Part shown: in pieces, positions 1 through 6,016 of the stretch | Layout: every line of letters begins with the position of its first letter | How positions within the stretch are numbered: position 1 is the stretch's first letter | Assembly: GCA_023250175.1 (NCBI GenBank) | Contig: JAHFBD010000010.1 | Span: forward strand, 1 to 9,365 | Source of the DNA: Candidatus Melainabacteria bacterium | GTDB lineage: Bacteria; Cyanobacteriota; Vampirovibrionia; 2-02-FULL-35-15 | Reading direction: 5' to 3' | Length of the DNA: 9,365 nt | Notes under the pieces: generated by a model | Told to the model about the DNA's origin: nothing | The model's database searches: none | What the model saw: the letters and a program-made list of their open reading frames with translations, nothing else | Position numbers and translations under genes: made by a program

Positions 1-1184
1 TCTAAATCACTACTATTAAAAGCCATTTGCCAATGTTCAGGAATATCTTGAATTGGTTTTAATGGTGTTTTAGTTAGCCTATATTTTACTGTTTGAACAC
101 TATCTACATTTTTTAAATAAGTTATTCCAAAGGCATCTTTTTCAACTACAATGTTTTTACTATTTCCACCAATAAATCCAATATCAGTTACAGTATATCC
201 AAGACGTGTTGGCAATGTTATAACACTATCAGAACTGCTGTCTTGTAGAGCAAGTGGTAGTTCCACATCAATTTGTCCTTGTTTTCTTTCTGGTAGATCT
301 GTAAAGTCTTCAAAATGCTTTAAATTAGCTACTTGAAGTCCTATAGGTTCTACTAACTGCTCCCCTTTTTGGTTTATTATTGACATTACTTCTCTAACAT
401 ATAAACCCTCTCCTTCTCCTTTATCCCAGACCTTTCCAATAAATGTCATGGCTCCAGGTGTATTTTGTATTTTTAGCTTTTCTACCCTTGTGACACTTTG
501 AGCAGTGAGTCCATTTTGTATAGAATCTGTTGGAGTAGGTTCATTGTTATTAGCATCAGTTATATTATTAGCTTCATCTATACAATCGTTTTGTAAAATA
601 TTCTCAACTTCTTCTTTTCCTTTAAGTTCTTTCTGGAAACGATTAAATAAACCTTTTTCAATCACCAATTCATAAGCATTTTTCATGTGATCAAAAGTAT
701 ATAAAATAGCAATTTTAATCAGGTTTTCATCTGTATCATACTTATTAGGATCATTTAATAATTTCGATAAGCTCCTAAAATCTTCAATATATTTTTCTAG
801 ATTATCTACTAAGATCTTTTCTTCATCGCTGAGTTGTACAGTTTTTTGTAAGTTTTTAAGCTGACATGTTATTTGCTGCTTTAAAAAAGAAATCAAGTCA
901 TTTTGATTTTCACTATTTGTAAAAGAGCTTGTTGCACTACAAGCCCATAAATCATTCTGGGATTGAGTTAAGGAAGTACACATTGATTGAAGTGTTTTAG
1001 TCCCCTCATTTAGGATCGGTGTTATACCTTGAGCAATTATAAAAGCTACATAGTTTTCTAAAGAAGGCTCATATAAATAAGCAGGTAAAGTTGCAGAAGG
1101 ACTTTCTTCTACACTTAGACTAGATGACTGCGCAGTATTTAAAACTGGCCGCAACTGAGATACAGGATTATTGTTTATATCCAT
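1..1184 (-). CDS. Unrecognised protein, at least 394 residues, 3' end beyond the window
   Basis: The frame is open from an ATG at 1184 to the window edge, giving 394 codons with no stop, far longer than chance allows in such AT-rich DNA. I do not recognise the family. Residues 1-35 are Ser/Asn-rich. Residues about 36-200 look largely helical and charged, without a signal peptide or membrane segment. Residues about 202-230 form an Asn/Thr/Pro linker. From about 231 on the pattern is beta-rich (VTRVEKLKIQ, then VVEKDAFGITYLKNV near 346-360 and VKYRLTKTP near 366-374). That last part faintly recalls the beta region before transglutaminase-like cores, but this is only an impression and no catalytic residues fall inside the window. 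An in-frame TAA lies five codons before the ATG, so this is the first ATG. No Shine-Dalgarno sequence is visible. The gene follows mtnB in the same direction after 155 bases, and its composition suggests no role in methionine salvage. Confidence 0.8.
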   Translation of the reverse strand, partial: MDINNNPVSQLRPVLNTAQSSSLSVEESPSATLPAYLYEPSLENYVAFIIAQGITPILNEGTKTLQSMCTSLTQSQNDLWACSATSSFTNSENQNDLISFLKQQITCQLKNLQKTVQLSDEEKILVDNLEKYIEDFRSLSKLLNDPNKYDTDENLIKIAILYTFDHMKNAYELVIEKGLFNRFQKELKGKEEVENILQNDCIDEANNITDANNNEPTPTDSIQNGLTAQSVTRVEKLKIQNTPGAMTFIGKVWDKGEGEGLYVREVMSIINQKGEQLVEPIGLQVANLKHFEDFTDLPERKQGQIDVELPLALQDSSSDSVITLPTRLGYTVTDIGFIGGNSKNIVVEKDAFGITYLKNVDSVQTVKYRLTKTPLKPIQDIPEHWQMAFNSSDL

Positions 1185-1294
1185 AGAAATAGTAAATTAG
1201 TAGGCTTTTTTATCCATTACCCATTAAATACAAAGTAAAGGATAGAGCTACAATTAATACTTTGCTAATAAGATTAGAATTGTTTAATCTGATA

Positions 1295-1314
1295 TAACCT
1301 GGTTTAACCTGGTG
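1295..1314. repeat. Two tandem 10-bp direct repeats upstream of the unknown gene
   Basis: The plus strand reads TAACCTGGTT then TAACCTGGTG, two adjacent units sharing 9 of 10 bases and spaced exactly one helical turn. They lie about 110-130 bases upstream of the ATG at 1184. A 6-bp inverted repeat (AGATTA at 1271-1276, TAATCT at 1285-1290) lies between them and the gene. Such an arrangement can be an operator for a DNA-binding protein, but no known site is recognised. Confidence 0.4.
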
Positions 1315-1320
1315 TTAATC

Positions 1321-1344
1321 ATTAAGAGTACTATTTCTCTTAAT
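1321..1344. terminator. AT-rich hairpin at the end of mtnB
   Basis: ATTAAGAG (1321-1328) and CTCTTAAT (1337-1344) are perfect complements around an 8-base loop, and the mtnB stop codon lies inside the stem. On the plus strand the stem is followed by a run of T, which would suit termination of antisense transcripts. On the minus strand the following bases are not T-rich, so this is not a convincing terminator for mtnB. It may instead mark or protect the 3' end of that mRNA. Confidence 0.3.
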
Positions 1345-1984
1345 TTTTTAAACTAAGTTCTTTCACCTTATAATCAAATAAAAACTCAAATATTTCTACA
1401 TGTCTTTTAGCCTCTTGTACTGTTTTACCCCATGCATAAAGACCATGTCCTTTTAAAATAAATCCTGGTACGTCTTCACTTATATACGAGGGGAGTATGT
1501 TTACTAAATATTGCATATCCTGACTATTTTCAATAACTGGAATAATTACTTTTACATCATGAGTTTTAAACCCAAGCCCCTTTAGCATTTCAAGATTAGA
1601 AAACTCAAGATTAGAGTACATTGATAACAGTGTTGAATTGGTAGTATGCACATGAAAAACTACTCTAGCCTGTGTGTGCTTATAAGCAGTGCTGTGTAAA
1701 AGAGTTTCAGCAGATGGTTGTAAGTGTGTACTTAGTGCATCATTAATAATGATCAACTTTCCATTTTCATCCACAAGTAAAAAATCATCCTTAGTTAATT
1801 CACCCTTATCTTTTCCACTTGCTGTAATTAAAAACTGAATGGGTTCATTTTCAATTAAAATGGAAAGGTTGCCTGATGTACCAAGCATCCAGCCACGATT
1901 GTAGAAATTTTTACTGACTGTTATTAAATCCGAACTTGCCTGGGTTATTTTTGGATTGGTTTCAATTGTATTTGTAGTAGTAAT
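1340..1984 (-). CDS. mtnB: Methylthioribulose-1-phosphate dehydratase, ATT start
   Basis: MtnB removes water from 5-methylthioribulose 1-phosphate to give the 2,3-diketo compound in the cytosolic methionine salvage pathway. It belongs to the zinc-dependent class II aldolase/adducin fold. In a 214-residue reading the visible motifs are RGWMLGTSGNLS (about 30-41), the HVH zinc pair (111 and 113), NLEMLKG whose Glu (132) matches the catalytic Glu of human APIP, IPVIEN (149-154) and GHGLYAWG, whose His (180) is the third zinc ligand. The first ATG (1888) would begin inside RGWMLGTSG and delete a conserved N-terminal helix. The frame is open back to a TAA at 2000-2002 and holds no ATG, GTG or TTG there, but an ATT at 1982-1984 lies 6 bases after AGAGGA. 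That start gives a family-like length. The gene follows mtnX after 25 bases. Identity is confident; the start codon is inferred. Confidence 0.93.
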   Translation of the reverse strand: MTTTNTIETNPKITQASSDLITVSKNFYNRGWMLGTSGNLSILIENEPIQFLITASGKDKGELTKDDFLLVDENGKLIIINDALSTHLQPSAETLLHSTAYKHTQARVVFHVHTTNSTLLSMYSNLEFSNLEMLKGLGFKTHDVKVIIPVIENSQDMQYLVNILPSYISEDVPGFILKGHGLYAWGKTVQEAKRHVEIFEFLFDYKVKELSLKN

Positions 1985-1990
1985 ATTATT

Positions 1991-1996
1991 TCCTCT
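1991..1996 (-). promoter_or_regulatory. Ribosome binding site that decides the mtnB start
   Basis: AGAGGA on the minus strand lies 6 bases before the ATT at 1982-1984. It is the only good Shine-Dalgarno sequence between the mtnX stop and the first mtnB ATG, and it sits where the family's N-terminus should begin. Confidence 0.65.
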
Positions 1997-2009
1997 TATT
2001 TATATATTA

Positions 2010-2669
2010 TCAGACCCTCTTTACCAATTCATCCATTACATCATAAAAAGTCTGAAAAGGAATATATGGTATTTTTTCTTCTTCTAAATATTTTATTAGA
2101 TCAGATCTTGCAAACACTATATCTGCAACCTTAGATGGAGAAAGATCTGTCAAGCTATCGCCTATCAATACCCTTGTGTATTTGTCTCGGGGATATTTTT
2201 CAATAATTTCAATTTTACAAAAACCACAGGTTCCACATAAAGAGCAATTTTTAGGTAAATAACTATAATCTATTTTTATCCTTTCACTATTAAAATTTCC
2301 TTTATTACACAAAATTGTTAATTTGCTCAGATGTTTTTCTAAAACAGCTTCTATAAAGAAATCTAAACCACCGCTTACTACATAAAAATCAGTTTGGTTA
2401 TCTTTACAAAAATCTAAAAACTCATCAAAGCCAGAACGTATCTTTGTTACTTGTTTTACATAATTTATAATTTCGTTTTTCTTATTACTATCAATTAAAC
2501 TGAAAAGTTTTTCAACCCCGTCTTTTAAAGTTATTGTTCTTTTATATAAAACTTTGTCTTTAATTTCTACCCATTCAGAGGGAGCAAATTTTTCCATTAT
2601 TGTAATAATTACATCACGCTCTGTAATTGTGCCATCAAAGTCTGAAAAGATTATTAATTTTTTATCCAT
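2010..2669 (-). CDS. mtnX: 2-hydroxy-3-keto-5-methylthiopentenyl-1-phosphate phosphatase
   Basis: MtnX is a HAD-superfamily phosphatase of methionine salvage. It dephosphorylates the enol product of MtnW to the acireductone 1,2-dihydroxy-5-methylthiopentene-3-one. The 219 residues show the HAD nucleophile motif DFDGT (10-14, Asp10 nucleophile and Asp12 acid/base), the second motif SGG (99-101), and the acidic metal-binding motif IGDSLTD (169-175). The stretch FAPSEWVEIKDKVL (28-41) is typical of MtnX. A CxxCxxCxxC cluster lies at 142-151; as I recall, the Bacillus protein is also cysteine-rich here, so it may bind a metal. Length is slightly under the usual 220-240. The ATG at 2669 follows mtnW by 55 bases without a visible Shine-Dalgarno sequence, and mtnB follows after 25 bases, so the three probably share a transcript. 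A related HAD phosphatase with another substrate is the main alternative, made unlikely by the neighbours. Confidence 0.93.
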   Translation of the reverse strand: MDKKLIIFSDFDGTITERDVIITIMEKFAPSEWVEIKDKVLYKRTITLKDGVEKLFSLIDSNKKNEIINYVKQVTKIRSGFDEFLDFCKDNQTDFYVVSGGLDFFIEAVLEKHLSKLTILCNKGNFNSERIKIDYSYLPKNCSLCGTCGFCKIEIIEKYPRDKYTRVLIGDSLTDLSPSKVADIVFARSDLIKYLEEEKIPYIPFQTFYDVMDELVKRV

Positions 2670-2724
2670 TTTTTATAACGCTTTTTCTAATACCTAAGAA
2701 AGTTTTATTTGAGATACATTAATT

Positions 2725-3843
2725 TTATTTTGCTATTAGATTTAGGCTTTGTAATTCGGAAATAAACTCTTTTACTCCTGATTGGCTACCATCTTTATGT
2801 TCCCATACGGCAGTACCTGCATTTATAACAATATTTTCTCCAAAGTCTAAAACTATTTCTCTTACCATAGATGCCTTAACACCAGCAGACGGTACTGGCC
2901 ATGCCGACTTAATATGATTCATTGGTTTAGTTAGTTCTTTTTGAATATTTTTTGTTATATCCTTATCCCATGAAAAAGAGCCATAAGGACTAGGGAATAA
3001 CACAAAATCTGCTCCAAGCATCCGTGGTAATTTCCCAAGAAGAAGCTCTTCACTTAAACCAGAATTGCTGCTTAAACACATAGCACCAGCAAATGCCGGA
3101 TGAGCCATAATAGGTATAGAAATAGCTTGTCGCAAAACCTGTAACAATGGTAATCCATATGAAACATAATTAAATAAAATACAATTTGCCCCGTTTTTCT
3201 CAAGCCGAATAGCTCTATCTATTAATTCATTTGCAAGCCCGGTTAAATTAATTGCATAAATTGTCTTTGCTTTTGCTTTTTCTTTAGCAGCTAAACATGC
3301 TTCAAGTCGTTTTAAAGCAGCATTAAAATCTTTATCATATAGAATCTCATCATCTTTAACAAGATCAATCCCGGCTTCAGCCTGCAAGTAAAACATATTT
3401 CCTAACTCACTAGGTGTTAGTCCAAGACAAGGTTTAAAGATACTCATGATAAGTGGTTTTTCTTGTTTCTCTACAATACTCCGTATTCCTTCTATGCCAA
3501 CTTTTGGTCCTTTAAACAAGCTTAAATAACTATCAGAGAATTCAATATCTTCAAGTTTAATTTTTGGAATAAGACTTATTTTTCCATAAACAGCTGTAAG
3601 TAGTGCCCCAATATCATTAGAAAAATTATCAATTGGAAATCCAATTTTTATAGTCGATGTATATTCATGCTCTTCAACCGATATAACTTCTGCTAAATGT
3701 TTTGAAACCTGTAGTCGTAAATTGTTTGAAAGCTCATTCCAGGTACCTACTGTTTGGCCAATAGCAATATTCTGTGCTAGTTTTTTTATATCCTGCCCAG
3801 TGTTTTTTACAGTATAAACAGCAATTATTGTTTCTTTTGACAT
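2725..3843 (-). CDS. mtnW: RuBisCO-like protein, 2,3-diketo-5-methylthiopentyl-1-phosphate enolase
   Basis: This is a form IV RuBisCO-like protein. In the cytosolic methionine salvage pathway MtnW tautomerises the MtnB product to the enol that MtnX then dephosphorylates. The 372 residues keep KPCLGL (137-142, Lys equivalent to RuBisCO K175) and AGIDLVKDDE (157-166), where Lys163, Asp165 and Glu166 match the carbamylated Lys and the two metal-binding acids. AHPAFAGA follows near 248, and SPYGSF near 285. It does not carry the full set expected for CO2 fixation. The C-terminal phosphate-binding loops are unusual: SAGVKASM and NAGTAVWEHKDG replace the glycine-rich SGGIH and GGG...GHP types. Length is below the roughly 400 usual for MtnW. 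The adjacency of mtnX and mtnB in the Bacillus order supports the MtnW role; a different form IV function is possible. Confidence 0.88.
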   Translation of the reverse strand: MSKETIIAVYTVKNTGQDIKKLAQNIAIGQTVGTWNELSNNLRLQVSKHLAEVISVEEHEYTSTIKIGFPIDNFSNDIGALLTAVYGKISLIPKIKLEDIEFSDSYLSLFKGPKVGIEGIRSIVEKQEKPLIMSIFKPCLGLTPSELGNMFYLQAEAGIDLVKDDEILYDKDFNAALKRLEACLAAKEKAKAKTIYAINLTGLANELIDRAIRLEKNGANCILFNYVSYGLPLLQVLRQAISIPIMAHPAFAGAMCLSSNSGLSEELLLGKLPRMLGADFVLFPSPYGSFSWDKDITKNIQKELTKPMNHIKSAWPVPSAGVKASMVREIVLDFGENIVINAGTAVWEHKDGSQSGVKEFISELQSLNLIAK

Positions 3844-3877
3844 CTAATAAGTATAGATTTTACAATATAAATATCAA
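3844..3877 (-). promoter_or_regulatory. Promoter of mtnW, predicted to give a leaderless mRNA
   Basis: On the minus strand TTGATA (3877-3872) and TATACT (3855-3850) each match the sigma-70 consensus at 5 of 6 positions, with a 16-base spacer. Only 6 bases separate the -10 box from the mtnW ATG, so transcription should begin at or next to the A of the start codon. The absence of a Shine-Dalgarno sequence fits a leaderless transcript. Confidence 0.55.
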
Positions 3878-3906
3878 TTATTCTTTTTAGGTTACGATTA
3901 AGACTT

Positions 3907-5499
3907 GTGATTAGTAGATGGATCTTATTAATTCTGTTTTTTTCTATTCAGCTTCCCTCACTAGGAATGGATAGTTTGAAAGGTTCAGTCATTGGCTATG
4001 AACAAACAACTAACTCCAATGCAACCATACTGAACTATAATGACCTGATTCAATTAAGTACAACTCAACCAAAGCAAGGCTCTACACTATATCAAAAACT
4101 AGAGAAGCAACTTCATACACCCATAATTCAACAGTCTCCAACCCAAGAAAATAATTTTTTACACGGTAATATTCTGGGTGATTTTTTTAGGGTAGCAAGC
4201 TGGAATATAGAAAGAGGATTTAATGTTGATCTAATAGAGAAAGTTTTCTTGTATCCGGACAATATGATATTTAATTGGAAATCAATTCCGAAAGAATACC
4301 AAGATGAAATAGAAATACTATCAAAAGCAGAAATAATATTTTTAAATGAAACAGATATAGGACTACCAAGAACAAAATATGAAAACATTGCAAAAAGATT
4401 AGCTGATAGTTTAATGGCTGGTTATGTTTTTGGTACAGAGTTTGTTGAAGTAGATCCATATCAGCTGGGTATAAAACAATTCACAAAAAAGGAAAGAACC
4501 TATCTTGAAAAACAAGTATTAGAACAACTGGATAACATTAATAAAGAGCGTTTTCTGGGTTTACATGGAAATGTAATTCTTTCTAAATATCCTATTTTAA
4601 ATGCACATATTATAAGACTCCCGGAATGCTATAACTGGTATAAAGAAGAGTCAAACAAATTATCTGCTTTAGAATTAACTCGGAGAGAAACTGCAGAAAA
4701 AATATTTTCTTCAAGAGTTTTAACTGAGTTACGTCATGGGAATAGAATTGCAGTTTTAGCTAATGTATTACTTCCTAATAAACAAATAATTACAGCAGTT
4801 TCTGTTCATCTTGAAAACAGGTGTAAATCTGAATGCAGGGTTAAGCAGTTTGAGTTTTTGTTAAACAGATTACGAGATATTAAAAATCCTGTCATTATAG
4901 GTGGTGATCTTAATACAACCGGTGCAGATGCCAGCCCCGTATCTATAAAAAAAGAGATTTTTAAAAAGGTTAAAGATCCTGAGTTTATTGCAAAACAAGC
5001 ATTACTATCATTAACTCCTTTTACAGCAATACAAAGCTTGGTTTTAAATACTGCAAATGCATTTAGACAGTTCAAGGATCCAACAACAAAAAACATACCG
5101 ATTATCTTGCCAAATAAAGAAAGAAAATTATTTGATCTGGTACAAGAATTTCGCTTTAATGATAGTAATGCATTTGATGTAAGAGGGATTCCTGAAAAAA
5201 CTCATAATGGAAATTATGCTTTATTTAGTAATTCAAATGAACGGGAGCTAAAGGGATTTAAGTCAACGTTTGAATTGGAGAGACATTTAGGTATAGCAAA
5301 ATATAAACTTGATTGGTTTTTTGTAAAACCACTGAAGTTAAAATACTCAAACGATAAAAAGGGAGCATATGCATATGCTCCACATTTTGGACGAACATTA
5401 AAGCTTGCAAACAGAGCTTTTGGTGAAAGATTGTCAGATCATGATCCAATTACTGTAGATATACCGGTACAAGAATTAATTACAAAATCAAGAATGTAA
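3907..5499 (+). CDS. Exported endonuclease/exonuclease/phosphatase (EEP) family hydrolase
   Basis: This is a metal-dependent hydrolase of the DNase I-like EEP superfamily, which cleaves phosphodiesters in nucleic acids, lipids or other substrates; the substrate here is unknown. The catalytic set is complete in 530 residues: WNIERG (99-104), NETD (147-150, metal-binding Glu148), LHGNVILSKYP (219-229), VHLEN (300-304, His301), GGDLNT (332-337, Asp334 and Asn336), KLDWFF (467-472, Asp469) and SDHDP (510-514, Asp511 and His512). Residues 1-20 have a short basic start and a hydrophobic core (WILLILFFSIQL), a likely signal peptide, so it probably acts outside the cytoplasm. Residues about 25-94 match nothing I know, and about 130 residues (340-465) separate the last motifs. 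The start is a GTG; an ATG at 3967 would remove the signal peptide. It is divergent from mtnW (63 bases between them) and overlaps leuD tail to tail by 12 bases. Confidence 0.88.
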   Translation: MISRWILLILFFSIQLPSLGMDSLKGSVIGYEQTTNSNATILNYNDLIQLSTTQPKQGSTLYQKLEKQLHTPIIQQSPTQENNFLHGNILGDFFRVASWNIERGFNVDLIEKVFLYPDNMIFNWKSIPKEYQDEIEILSKAEIIFLNETDIGLPRTKYENIAKRLADSLMAGYVFGTEFVEVDPYQLGIKQFTKKERTYLEKQVLEQLDNINKERFLGLHGNVILSKYPILNAHIIRLPECYNWYKEESNKLSALELTRRETAEKIFSSRVLTELRHGNRIAVLANVLLPNKQIITAVSVHLENRCKSECRVKQFEFLLNRLRDIKNPVIIGGDLNTTGADASPVSIKKEIFKKVKDPEFIAKQALLSLTPFTAIQSLVLNTANAFRQFKDPTTKNIPIILPNKERKLFDLVQEFRFNDSNAFDVRGIPEKTHNGNYALFSNSNERELKGFKSTFELERHLGIAKYKLDWFFVKPLKLKYSNDKKGAYAYAPHFGRTLKLANRAFGERLSDHDPITVDIPVQELITKSRM

Positions 5500-6015
5500 T
5501 TTTTCCCATTCTCTAATTTTTAATACTTTTGACTCCATAAATTTTAAAAATCCACCTCTTAAAATGAATTCTTTTTTTAGTGGGTCAAGTTCAAATTTGA
5601 AAACTTCTTGTTTTAAAGTTTTCACGGTTTGATTAATGGCATCAATTTCACATTCAGTTTCTTTAAATAACTTGTCTACTTCTTCTGGTGATAACTTAAT
5701 CGGTACAAGTCCATTGTTATAGCAATTCTCTTCAAATATTCTTGCAAAACTAGTTGCAATAACTGCTTTAAACCCTCTATCCATTATTGCCCAGACTGCA
5801 TGTTCCCGGGATGAACCACAACCAAAGTTTTCTTTAGTTAATAAAACACTTGAGTCTTTGTATTTAGGATCGTTAATAGTAGTACCTGGTACATCTTCAA
5901 ATAAATGTACTCCATAGCCAGATTTTGTAATTCCCGTTAAATGGCGTGCAGGAATAATTTGGTCCGTGTCTATATTTGATCTCTCTAACGGAAAGATTTT
6001 GCCTTTTATTGTCAT
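5488..6015 (-). CDS. leuD: 3-isopropylmalate dehydratase, small subunit
   Basis: LeuD is the swivelling small subunit of isopropylmalate isomerase, which with LeuC converts 2-isopropylmalate to 3-isopropylmalate in leucine biosynthesis in the cytosol. The 175 residues show NIDTDQIIPARHL (14-26), the substrate-contacting GCGSSREHA loop (65-73) and ATSFARIFEENCYNNGL (87-103), all typical. Its length lies between the roughly 165-residue archaeal type and the roughly 200-residue bacterial type. The ATG follows the leuC stop by a single base (TAACATG), with AAGGA at 6024-6028 inside the end of leuC, 8 bases before the start, so the two genes are cotranscribed and probably translationally coupled. 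The last 12 bases overlap the 3' end of the opposing hydrolase gene. Confidence 0.96.
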   Translation of the reverse strand: MTIKGKIFPLERSNIDTDQIIPARHLTGITKSGYGVHLFEDVPGTTINDPKYKDSSVLLTKENFGCGSSREHAVWAIMDRGFKAVIATSFARIFEENCYNNGLVPIKLSPEEVDKLFKETECEIDAINQTVKTLKQEVFKFELDPLKKEFILRGGFLKFMESKVLKIREWEKLHS

Positions 6016-6016
6016 G

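Noticed and set aside
151..336. Plus-strand 61-codon frame near the left edge
   Set aside because: It overlaps the long minus-strand gene and lacks protein-like features or a ribosome binding site.
2725..3843. True RuBisCO large subunit (CO2 fixation)
   Set aside because: It is far shorter than RuBisCO, lacks the canonical phosphate-binding glycine loops, and sits with mtnX and mtnB.
4128..5449. Several minus-strand open frames within the exported hydrolase gene
   Set aside because: The opposite strand carries an intact EEP domain over the whole span; these are shadow frames.
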